Origin: Alphaproteobacteria bacterium | GTDB lineage: Bacteria; Pseudomonadota; Alphaproteobacteria; Puniceispirillales; Puniceispirillaceae | Length of the DNA: 15,592 bases | Assembly: GCA_022425565.1 (NCBI GenBank) | Contig: JAKMFG010000293.1 | Location: 1 to 15,592 of the forward strand | Direction: 5' to 3' | In this document: one piece after another, positions 6,414-15,592 of the stretch | How the letters are laid out: the number at the start of each line of letters is the position of its first letter | Numbering within the stretch: the stretch's first letter is position 1 | The notes under the pieces: model-generated | The model's input: the letters and a program-made list of their open reading frames with translations, nothing else | Database searches by the model: none | Told to the model about the DNA's origin: nothing | Program-made: the position numbers and the translations under genes

Positions 6414-6899
6414 ATGGCCGGTAAGGTAAAACTGGATACGGTTGATCGCCAGATCCTCAGTGATCTGCAGGACGATGGCAGAATGACGAATGTCGACCTC
6501 GCCAAGCGTGCCGGCATTTCCGCGCCGCCCTGCCTGCGCCGTGTCCGTGTCCTCGAGGAAGAGGGGATCATCCGCGGCTACCACGCCGATATCGATGCCG
6601 AATCCCTGGGCTATACGGTGCAGGTCTTTGCCTTTGTCGGGTTGACCAGCCAGGCCGAGGCCGACCTCCAGCAGTTCGAGGAGATGGTCAGTGCCTGGCC
6701 GCAGGTGCGCGAGTGCCACATGCTGATGGGCGAGACCGATTTCCTGCTGAAGATCACCGCGCATGACTGGGACGATTTCCAGAAATTCCTGACCTCGCGC
6801 CTGACCCCGGCGCCGAATGTCAGCCATGTGAAGACGGCTCTGGCCATCCGCTCGGCCAAGAACATGCCGGGCGTCCCCATCGACGAGATCGAGGGTTAG
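6414..6899 (+). CDS. Lrp/AsnC-family transcriptional regulator
   Basis: This 161-aa protein has the two-domain layout and the length of feast/famine regulators. Residues about 8-55 form the winged helix-turn-helix: L-D-x-V-D-R-Q-I-L at the start, N-V-D-L-A-K-R-A-G-I-S as the helix-turn, C-L-R-R-V-R-V-L-E as recognition helix, then E-G-I-I-R-G-Y as the wing. The remainder is the RAM effector-binding domain, with V-Q-V-F-A-F-V, V-R-E-C-H-M-L-M-G-E-T-D-F-L-L-K and the closing strand with V-K-T-A-L-A-I. Such proteins form dimers and octamers, bind an amino acid and often repress their own gene. Here the 13-bp repeats upstream are candidate sites. The start is taken as ATG 6414, which gives the usual N-terminus; the frame runs back to a TTG at 6300 and includes an ATG at 6384, but the extra 38 residues do not look like family sequence. 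The regulon cannot be read from the window. Confidence 0.93.
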   Translation: MAGKVKLDTVDRQILSDLQDDGRMTNVDLAKRAGISAPPCLRRVRVLEEEGIIRGYHADIDAESLGYTVQVFAFVGLTSQAEADLQQFEEMVSAWPQVRECHMLMGETDFLLKITAHDWDDFQKFLTSRLTPAPNVSHVKTALAIRSAKNMPGVPIDEIEG

Positions 6900-6907
6900 G
6901 GGTGAAC

Positions 6908-6926
6908 GGACGGTGCTTGGCCGTCC
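6908..6926. terminator. GC-rich hairpin between convergent lrp and greA
   Basis: GGACGG (6908-6913) and CCGTCC (6921-6926) form a perfect 6-bp stem with a 7-base loop, filling most of the 30-bp gap between the two stop codons. There is no T-run on either side, so if it ends transcription it is not a classic intrinsic terminator; it could act in both directions as a weak stop or RNA end protector. Confidence 0.35.
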
Positions 6927-6929
6927 CGC

Positions 6930-7418
6930 CTAGACCTTGCTCATGTCGAACAGCTCGATCGAGATGATCTCGTAGCTCTTGACGCCGCCCGGTGTGTGCA
7001 CCTCGGCGGAATCCCCGACCGATTTGCCGATCAGTCCCCTGGCGATGGGTGAGGAGGTCGAGACCAGCCCACGATTGATATCGGCCTCATAGGGTCCGAC
7101 GATATGGAAGATCGATTCCTCGTCCGTATCCTCGTCGGCGACACCTACCGACGTGCCGAAGGTCACCTTCTCGCCGGAGAGTTTCGTGGCGTCGATGACC
7201 TCGGCGCGGCTGGTCACATCCTCAAGCTCGGTGATGCGGCCCTCAATAAAAGACTGTTTCTCGCGCGCGGCATGATACTCGGCATTCTCCGACAGATCGC
7301 CATGCTCGCGGGCCTCGGCAATTGCATTGATCACGGCCTGGCGCTCATGCCCCTTGAGATGCGCCAGCTCTTCCTTGATCGTTTCCAGCCCCTGCGGGGT
7401 AAAGGGAATCTTTTCCAT
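6930..7418 (-). CDS. greA: Transcription elongation factor GreA
   Basis: GreA enters the secondary channel of RNA polymerase and stimulates cleavage of backtracked RNA, rescuing stalled elongation complexes. The 162-aa protein (E. coli: 158) has the N-terminal coiled coil (about 10-75) with the tip signature [12 protein letters not shown] at 40-51; Asp41 and Glu44 are the acidic residues that help hold the catalytic metal ion. The C-terminal FKBP-like domain includes the family motif [10 protein letters not shown], followed by G-D and the closing Y-E-I strand. ATG 7418 (M-E-K-I-P-F-T) with AGGAA just upstream is chosen; a longer frame to 7478 adds 20 residues not seen in the family. It lies 225 bp downstream of carB on the same strand, an arrangement found in many alphaproteobacteria, so read-through from carAB is possible. 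Confidence 0.97.
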   Translation of the reverse strand: MEKIPFTPQGLETIKEELAHLKGHERQAVINAIAEAREHGDLSENAEYHAAREKQSFIEGRITELEDVTSRAEVIDATKLSGEKVTFGTSVGVADEDTDEESIFHIVGPYEADINRGLVSTSSPIARGLIGKSVGDSAEVHTPGGVKSYEIISIELFDMSKV

Positions 7419-7599
7419 CGTTCCTGTTCGTTCTGCGGGCCATGAATTCGGCGTGAATCCGGTGGCTGGCTCTGTCATGTCTCGGTCATGCCGGACGGCA
7501 CGAGGCCGCCGGCCGGTTCAGCTGTCGGCCTGGCGAGGCCGGTTTCCTGACAAAACCAGATTCCTGACGGGGCCGGGGCTTCCGTCACAATACAATCCA

Positions 7600-7617
7600 C
7601 CTGCCGCCCGCGGCAGG
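7600..7617 (-). terminator. Possible weak terminator or attenuator after carB
   Basis: CCTGCCG and CGGCAGG form a perfect 7-bp stem with a 4-base loop, 26 bp beyond the carB stop. Read on the minus strand, the bases that follow are T-rich but interrupted (half of the next 14). It may partly end carAB transcripts before greA. The rest of the 225-bp carB-greA gap shows nothing further that I can support. Confidence 0.35.
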
Positions 7618-7643
7618 CAAAATGCGTGCGGCGGAAAGCCGGA

Positions 7644-10892
<3,249 letters not shown>

Positions 10893-10894
10893 CC

Positions 10895-12088
10895 TTATCC
10901 TTTCCGCTCTTCCATGAGCGCGGTGAAACGGTCGAACAGGTAACGCGAGTCATGCGGACCCGGTGAGGATTCGGGGTGGTACTGGACGCAGAAGGCGGGC
11001 TTCTCGCGGTGGCGCAGCCCTTCGACAGAACCGTCGAACAGCGACAGATGCGTGACTTCCAGCGAATCGGGAAGGCTGTCCGGATCGACGACAAAGCCGT
11101 GGTTCTGGCTGGTGATCTCGATACGGCCGGTGGCAAGGTCCTTGACCGGATGGTTCGCGCCGCGATGGCCGCGCTCCATCTTTGTGGTGCTGGCCCCCAT
11201 GGCAAGCGCCATAAGCTGGTGGCCGATGCAGATGCCGAAGACGGGAAGGCCGGAGGCGATGAGCGCTGAAATTTCACCAGCCGCGTATCCGCCGGTGGCA
11301 GCCGGGTCGCCCGGGCCATTCGACAGGAATACCCCGTCGGGCTTCATGGCAAGGATGGTGTCCGCCTTGGTTTCGGCAGGCACGACGGTGACATCACACC
11401 CGGCATCGGTCAGGCAGCGCAGGATGTTGTCCTTGCAGCCGAAATCCATGGCGACGACGCGGTGCGCAGCGTCCGTGACGAGATGGGTCGCGCTGAGGAA
11501 ATCCCAGCTTCCCTCACCCCACGCGGCTTCTTCGTCGCGGGTCACCTCGATAGCGAGGTCCATGCCGGCAAGCCCTGGCCAGTCACGTGCCTGTGCCGCC
11601 AGTGCGTCGATGTCGAAGACACCATCCGGATTATGGCAGATGACACCGGTGGGCGCGCCTGCATCACGGATGCGGCGGGTCAGCGCGCGGGTGTCGATCC
11701 CGGCAATGCCGGGAAGATCATGCGCCACCATCCATGCCTCAAGCGATGATTCGCTGCGCCAGCTGGCGGGTGCGGTAGGCAGCTGCCGGGTGATCATGCC
11801 AAGCGCGGACGGCGCGCCGGTCTCGTGATCCTGGCCGTTGGCCCCGACATTGCCGATATGCGGGAATGTAAAGGTGATGATCTGTCCGGCATAGGACGGA
11901 TCGGTCATGATCTCCTGATACCCGGTCATGGATGTATTGAAACAGACCTCGCCCACATTCGTGACCGCGGCGCCAAAACCACGGCCTTCGAATACGGATC
12001 CATCACTGAGAACGAGAACAGCGGTCGGTTTGGATGAGGCTACGCGCGGGGCCGCCTGTATCCGGCCTGAGTTCGTGTTCGGCGCCAT
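10895..12088 (-). CDS. carA: Carbamoyl-phosphate synthase small (glutaminase) subunit
   Basis: CarA hydrolyses glutamine and channels the ammonia to CarB. The 397-aa protein has the N-terminal CPSase domain (about 20-155, with [10 protein letters not shown] and [10 protein letters not shown]) and a class I glutamine amidotransferase domain (about 210-395). The catalytic triad is visible: Cys287 in F-G-I-C-I-G-H-Q, and His371 and Glu373 in [12 protein letters not shown]. The oxyanion-side motif S-N-G-P-G-D-P is at 256-262. The first 19 residues form an extra polar tail before the usual start; the chosen ATG 12088 has AAGGA 6 bases upstream, which supports it. It is the first gene of the carA-carB pair, driven by the promoter at 12193-12221. 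Confidence 0.97.
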   Translation of the reverse strand: MAPNTNSGRIQAAPRVASSKPTAVLVLSDGSVFEGRGFGAAVTNVGEVCFNTSMTGYQEIMTDPSYAGQIITFTFPHIGNVGANGQDHETGAPSALGMITRQLPTAPASWRSESSLEAWMVAHDLPGIAGIDTRALTRRIRDAGAPTGVICHNPDGVFDIDALAAQARDWPGLAGMDLAIEVTRDEEAAWGEGSWDFLSATHLVTDAAHRVVAMDFGCKDNILRCLTDAGCDVTVVPAETKADTILAMKPDGVFLSNGPGDPAATGGYAAGEISALIASGLPVFGICIGHQLMALAMGASTTKMERGHRGANHPVKDLATGRIEITSQNHGFVVDPDSLPDSLEVTHLSLFDGSVEGLRHREKPAFCVQYHPESSPGPHDSRYLFDRFTALMEERKG

Positions 12089-12412
12089 CGGGATCCTTGC
12101 AATATCAGGTCTCGTTCAGATGGCCCGGCAAGCATGTCGCGATTGGCGTCCGATAGGTCGGAGCAATAAGGGCGATGCGCCAGAGCCGATGTGTGATACA
12201 TAAGGCTGTAGTACCGGTCAAGTGGCAGCATGGCGGTTTTGGCCCGCCTCTTGCACAAGGCGGCGTTTGCCGCTAAGTACCAGCCTCTTTTGGGGCTGCG
12301 GGCGGCATAGCCGTCCCGGCGTTGAAGCGGATTTGGACGCGGTGCGAATCGCGGCCAGGGACATCCGGTCGGGGCCGTTTTTACGGGACCATTCAGTCTA
12401 GGCAGGTGTGTT
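12089..12412. other. 324-bp divergent control region between carA and yqeY
   Basis: This gap separates two divergently transcribed units. It holds the carA promoter and a leader of about 98 bases on the minus side. On the plus side there are short GC-rich inverted repeats such as GCGGC-GTTT-GCCGC near 12263-12276. I found no convincing plus-strand promoter, RNA gene, riboswitch or transcription attenuator. A minus-strand frame covers the whole gap but begins inside yqeY on the opposite strand and looks like a shadow. Confidence 0.5.
12193..12221 (-). promoter_or_regulatory. Sigma-70-type promoter for carAB
   Basis: On the minus strand TTGACC (12221-12216, five of six bases of the -35 consensus) is followed after exactly 17 bp by TATCAC (12198-12193, four of six of the -10 consensus). 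Transcription would begin near 12186, giving a leader of about 98 bases before the carA ATG. The match and spacing are directly visible; activity is inferred. Confidence 0.6.
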
Positions 12413-12883
12413 ATGGCGAATTTGCGCGAAGAAATTGCCTCAGCAATGAAAAATGCGCTGAAGGCCAAGGATCAGGCCGCGCTGGCGACCATGCGTCTGA
12501 TCAGCGCTGCGCTCAAGGATCGTGATATCGCGGCGCGTGGCAACGGCAACCACGATGGCATTGGCGACGACGAAATTCTGTCGATGATGCAGACCATGAT
12601 CAAGCAGCGGACCGATTCGGCCAAGATGTACCGCGACGGCAACCGGCCGGAGCTGGCCGAGGCGGAAGAAGCCGAGATCACCATCATCACCGGGTTTCTC
12701 CCGGCGCAGCTTGGCGAGGCCGAAATCGGAGCCGCCATTGCCGATGCCATCGCAGCGACCGGCGCAGGTTCGATCAAGGATATGGGCCAGGTGATGGCGC
12801 AACTGAAGTCCACCCATGCAGGCCAGATGGATTTCTCGTCGGCAAGTCAGAAGGTCAAGGCGGCTCTTCTCGGCGAAGGGTGA
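12413..12883 (+). CDS. yqeY: GatB/YqeY domain-containing protein
   Basis: This 156-aa protein is a stand-alone version of the helical YqeY domain found at the C-terminus of the GatB subunit of tRNA-dependent amidotransferase, where it helps bind tRNA. The function of the free form is unproven. Typical features are L-R-E-E-I-x-x-A-M-K-x-A-L-K-A-K-D at the N-terminus, M-R-L-I-S-A-A-L-K-D-R-D-I-A near 28-41, the middle helix with M-I-K-Q-R-T-D-S-A-K-M-Y and G-N-R-P-E-L-A-E-x-E, then I-T-I-I-T-G-F-L-P-A-Q-L, and the closing G-S-I-K-D-M-G-Q-V-M-A. Length is at the family norm. ATG 12413 has a modest GGCAGG upstream. It is the first gene of a yqeY-dnaG-rpoD cluster, the usual alphaproteobacterial order, in the place that rpsU occupies in enterobacteria. 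Confidence 0.93.
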   Translation: MANLREEIASAMKNALKAKDQAALATMRLISAALKDRDIAARGNGNHDGIGDDEILSMMQTMIKQRTDSAKMYRDGNRPELAEAEEAEITIITGFLPAQLGEAEIGAAIADAIAATGAGSIKDMGQVMAQLKSTHAGQMDFSSASQKVKAALLGEG

Positions 12884-12945
12884 TTTGCAGCTTCTTTAGC
12901 TGTTTCCTCGAAGGATGTCTTGCGGGTGGCGTGATGCCGCCGCAC

Positions 12946-12951
12946 TATATT
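12946..12951 (+). promoter_or_regulatory. Candidate -10 element upstream of dnaG
   Basis: TATATT, five of six bases of the consensus, lies 55 bp before the dnaG ATG within the 123-bp yqeY-dnaG gap. The only upstream TTG hexamer (TTGCGG) is 20 bp away, longer than ideal, so this is a weak candidate for an internal promoter that would let dnaG be expressed apart from yqeY. Confidence 0.25.
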
Positions 12952-13006
12952 CGACCACGGCGCCGTCCGGGTGCCGGCTTCACAGCAACAGGCGCGCGGG
13001 GAGTGA

Positions 13007-14701
13007 ATGGCCGTCCCACCGGAATTCATCGAGGATTTGCGCCAGCGGGTGCCGCTTTCGGATATTATCGGCAAGCGCGTCAAGCTGACCCGGAAGGGCA
13101 ATCGCTTCAGTGGCCTGTGTCCGTTCCATTCCGAAAAGACACCCTCATTTTCGGTTGTCGATGATCAGGGCTTCTACCATTGCTTTGGGTGCGGAGCACA
13201 TGGCGATGCCATTTCGTTTCTTCGCGAGACCGACGGTCTGGATTTCATGGAAGCAGTTGAGCGGTTGGCGTCCATGGCTGGACTCACAGTGCCGCGCAGC
13301 GCGCCCGAGGACCCGCAGCGCACGCGTCAGCGCAAGGCAGCACTCGATATTCTCGAGGAAACAACCAAGTATTTTCAGGCTGGCCTGAAGCGGGATGACG
13401 GCCGTGTCGCAGCGCGCTACCTGCATGGGCGCGGCCTCGATGCGGGAGCGGTCGGCAGTTATCGTCTTGGCTACGCGCCGCGTGGCGGATTGCGTGCGGC
13501 ACTGGCGGCGCGCGGCTTTTCGGACGAGGACATGCTGGCGGCAGGTGTTGTCCGGCGCAGCGATCGGGACGGCGAACTCTTCGATTATTTCCGCGACCGT
13601 GTGATGTTTCCGATCGAGGATCGCCAGGGACGTGTCATCGCCTTTGGCGCGCGGGCGCTTGGCGACGCGCAACCCAAATATCTGAACTCTGGCGAAGGGC
13701 CGACCTTTTCCAAGAAATCGGTTCTCTATGGCTGGGTGCAGGCGCGCGAAGGGCTGCGGCGCAAGCTGCCGCTCCTCGTTGCCGAGGGCTATATGGATGT
13801 GATTGCGATCCAGCAGAGTGGGGTGGCTACTGCGGTGGCGCCACTCGGCACGGCGCTTACCGAAGAGCAGATCACCCATCTTTGGAAACTGCATGATGAG
13901 CCGGTCCTGTGTTTCGACGGCGATGCTGCCGGGCAGCGCGCCCAGAAACGCGCATTGGAGAGGCTGTTGCCGCTTTTGCAGCCCGGCAAGTCGGTGCGGC
14001 TTGCCATGTTGCCGGAAGGTCAGGATCCGGACGATCTTCTGCAGAAGGAGGGCGGCGACGGTCTGTTGAAGGTGATCAATACGGCAAGCTCACTGATCGA
14101 CAGCCTGTGGACCAGCTTTGCGGCTGAGCATGACTTGCGGCAGCCCGAACAACGTGCCGAATTCTGGCAGGCGGTCCGAGGCCAGGTGAAACAGATCGGT
14201 CATAATCAGGTCCGCACGGCGTTTGCCGATGAGATCGAGGCACGAATTGCGGCGATGCGCTCGGCTGGACGCGGCCAGGGGCGCGCGGGCATGGCCGGGG
14301 CGTTGCGCCCGCGGGTGAAGCGGCCGGCTGCCGGTGCAATTCACCGGCATCGCGCTGTCTGCGCCATCATTCTGGCGCATCCGGCGCTGATTCCTGACCT
14401 CTGTGAAACGCTGATCCAGATCGATTCCGGCGATGCAGGCCTTGAGTCGCTCAAAAAAGCTGCGATTGATGCCGTTATACGCGATCCGGACCTTGACGCA
14501 GCGGCGTTAAGGCATCATCTAGATGGGTTGAAGTTGACTGACGCGATCGATGTGCTTGAGGGGGACGAGATGAGAGCGCGCATGCCCTTCAACCCTGCGA
14601 CACTTAATGGTGAGGAAGCCGGTCGGCGACTGGATGAGCTACTCCGGCTTGTCGGCGGTTCTTCCGGATTGTTTTCCACATCAGCAAGCCTGCCGCGCTA
14701 G
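13007..14701 (+). CDS. dnaG: DNA primase DnaG
   Basis: DnaG makes the RNA primers for lagging-strand synthesis and works with the replicative helicase. The 564-aa protein shows the full order. The zinc-binding domain is at the N-terminus, with Cys38, His41, Cys59 and Cys62 (C-P-F-H and Y-H-C-F-G-C-G). The RNA-polymerase core includes F-R-D-R-V-M-F-P-I at 195-203, F-G-A-R-A-L and P-K-Y-L-N-S. The Toprim fold carries Glu260 in A-E-G-Y-M-D-V and Asp304/Asp306 in F-D-G-D-A-A-G, with the later P-D-D acidic pair. A helical C-terminal helicase-interaction domain spans about 435-545. The total is somewhat shorter than most alphaproteobacterial primases as I recall them (about 600-660), and the shortfall seems to be in the linker and C-terminus. 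ATG 13007 is preceded by GGGGAG. It is followed 71 bp later by rpoD, the classic macromolecular-synthesis operon. Confidence 0.97.
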   Translation: MAVPPEFIEDLRQRVPLSDIIGKRVKLTRKGNRFSGLCPFHSEKTPSFSVVDDQGFYHCFGCGAHGDAISFLRETDGLDFMEAVERLASMAGLTVPRSAPEDPQRTRQRKAALDILEETTKYFQAGLKRDDGRVAARYLHGRGLDAGAVGSYRLGYAPRGGLRAALAARGFSDEDMLAAGVVRRSDRDGELFDYFRDRVMFPIEDRQGRVIAFGARALGDAQPKYLNSGEGPTFSKKSVLYGWVQAREGLRRKLPLLVAEGYMDVIAIQQSGVATAVAPLGTALTEEQITHLWKLHDEPVLCFDGDAAGQRAQKRALERLLPLLQPGKSVRLAMLPEGQDPDDLLQKEGGDGLLKVINTASSLIDSLWTSFAAEHDLRQPEQRAEFWQAVRGQVKQIGHNQVRTAFADEIEARIAAMRSAGRGQGRAGMAGALRPRVKRPAAGAIHRHRAVCAIILAHPALIPDLCETLIQIDSGDAGLESLKKAAIDAVIRDPDLDAAALRHHLDGLKLTDAIDVLEGDEMRARMPFNPATLNGEEAGRRLDELLRLVGGSSGLFSTSASLPR

Positions 14702-14729
14702 CGCAGGCGACAGATCGATCCAAGATAGC

Positions 14730-14752
14730 CGGGCCGGGACAAGCCCCGCCCG
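14730..14752 (+). terminator. Hairpin between dnaG and rpoD
   Basis: CGGGC-C-GGG pairs with CCC-C-GCCCG around a 5-base loop: an 8-bp stem with one C-C mismatch. It is followed by purines, not a T-run, and lies directly before the GAGGAAG region upstream of rpoD. In E. coli the dnaG-rpoD junction holds an RNA processing site; this hairpin might serve a similar mRNA-end or attenuation role, by analogy only. Confidence 0.35.
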
Positions 14753-14772
14753 AGAGGAAGCAGATAACATTC

Positions 14773-15592
14773 ATGGCAGCCAAGGCAAATCAGCAGACCG
14801 AAGCAGAAATGCAGCCGCAGGACAGCGCGGCCGAAGCACAGGATAACGACGCCGCGCAGCAGACCCTGAAGACGCTGATGCGGCTCGGCAAGGAGCGTGG
14901 CTACGTCACCCATGACGAGTTGAACGCCGCGCTTCCGGCCGAGGATTTCACGTCCGAGCAGATTGACGACTTTATGTCGACGCTGAACGAGATGGGCGTC
15001 TCCGTTGTCGAGGCAGCGGACAGTGACGATTCATCGGAAGGCGAGAGCGAAGAACAGCGCTCCACCGGTAATGTGTCCGACAGCGACGTATCTGGCACTG
15101 ATGATCCGGTGCGCATGTACCTCCGCGAGATGGGCAGTGTCGAGCTGCTGTCGCGCGAGGGCGAGATTGCGATTGCCAAGCGCATAGAGGCTGGCCGCGA
15201 GCTGATGATTGGCGGCATCTGTGAATCTCCGCTGACCATTCGGGCGCTGCTGCACTGGCGCGACCAGATTGCCGACGGTGTGGTGCCGCTCCGTGACATT
15301 ATCGATCTCGAGACCACCTACGCCAAACTGAATGGTGCGCCGGTGGACGAGGAGATGATGTCGCGTATCGATGAAGACATCGATGAAGACGACCTCCCCA
15401 AGGAAGAAGCCGGAGAGGAAGAGGCGGAAGAAGAATCCGAAGAGAATGGCGACGCCGATACGGACACCTCAACCCGTGATGCCAACAGCGGCGACGAGGG
15501 CGACGATCTGAACATGTCGCTTGCGGCGATGGAAGATGCCATCCGCGATCACATGATGGATGTGTTCGACCAGATTGCGACGCTGTTCAAGC
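14773..15592 (+). CDS. rpoD: RNA polymerase primary sigma factor RpoD, 3'-truncated by window end
   Basis: Only the first 273 residues are inside the window; the frame is open at the right edge. RpoD directs RNA polymerase to housekeeping promoters. Residues about 28-82 fit sigma region 1.1 (L-K-T-L-M-R-L-G-K-E-R-G-Y-V-T, I-D-D-F-M-S-T-L-N-E-M-G-V). Region 1.2 is unmistakable at 111-141: D-P-V-R-M-Y-L-R-E-M-G, L-L-S-R-E-G-E-I-A-I-A-K-R-I-E-A-G. After it begins the non-conserved region, with E-S-P-L-T and L-R-D-I-I-D-L-E, interrupted at about 192-245 by a strongly acidic, low-complexity stretch of Asp and Glu. The core-binding region 2 and the -10 and -35 reading domains lie beyond the edge. 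ATG 14773 starts M-A-A-K; the GAGGAAG upstream is somewhat far for an ideal ribosome binding site. Third gene of the yqeY-dnaG-rpoD cluster. Confidence 0.95.
   Translation, partial: MAAKANQQTEAEMQPQDSAAEAQDNDAAQQTLKTLMRLGKERGYVTHDELNAALPAEDFTSEQIDDFMSTLNEMGVSVVEAADSDDSSEGESEEQRSTGNVSDSDVSGTDDPVRMYLREMGSVELLSREGEIAIAKRIEAGRELMIGGICESPLTIRALLHWRDQIADGVVPLRDIIDLETTYAKLNGAPVDEEMMSRIDEDIDEDDLPKEEAGEEEAEEESEENGDADTDTSTRDANSGDEGDDLNMSLAAMEDAIRDHMMDVFDQIATLFK

Noticed and set aside
12040..12468. Minus-strand frame across the carA-yqeY gap
   Set aside because: It begins inside yqeY on the opposite strand and overlaps the carA start in another frame; no ribosome binding site, and it would start upstream of the predicted carA promoter.
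12888..12905. CAGCT-TCTTT-AGCTG hairpin followed by TTT just after yqeY
   Set aside because: Only a 5-bp stem with a short T-run; likely by chance, and dnaG seems to belong to the same cluster.

Overview
The window is a piece of alphaproteobacterial chromosome. The evidence is the gene content and order: carB-carA transcribed away from yqeY-dnaG-rpoD, greA downstream of carB, an ELM1-family protein, and high-GC coding sequence. I cannot assign an order or genus from the sequence alone. Everything from about 2.1 kb to the right end is ordinary, well-conserved housekeeping DNA. The left 2 kb looks different and accessory: two 60-base lines I counted there (361-420 and 1741-1800) are each 47% G+C, against 72% for 2221-2280.

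Left accessory block (1-about 2050). Two tandem plus-strand genes come first: a probable DUF4268-type protein whose reading frame is open to the window edge, and a small membrane-anchored Sel1-repeat protein. They converge, with a 4-bp overlap, on a minus-strand gene that joins a zinc ribbon, a probable winged helix and a nucleoside 2-deoxyribosyltransferase-like (TIR-like) domain. No integrase, transposase or attachment site is visible. This is the only part of the window where an undescribed, possibly defence-related, system could sit, and it continues past the left edge.

Middle (2108-7418). Here are a class I aspartate/aromatic-type aminotransferase, a Tat-exported MsrP methionine sulfoxide reductase catalytic subunit without its usual MsrQ neighbour, an unrecognised 175-aa gene, an ELM1-family protein on the same strand just upstream of it (its C-terminus looks frameshifted), an Lrp/AsnC regulator, and the transcription elongation factor GreA. 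A divergent gap of about 230 bp between the ELM1 gene and lrp carries a 13-bp tandem repeat array that may be an operator.

Right (7644-15592). carA and carB, separated by 2 bp, encode carbamoyl-phosphate synthetase, which feeds pyrimidine and arginine synthesis. A good sigma-70-like promoter lies upstream of carA. Diverging from them is the macromolecular-synthesis cluster: yqeY (GatB/YqeY domain), dnaG primase and the 5' part of rpoD (primary sigma factor), which runs off the right end. No rRNA, tRNA, CRISPR array or mobile element was seen.
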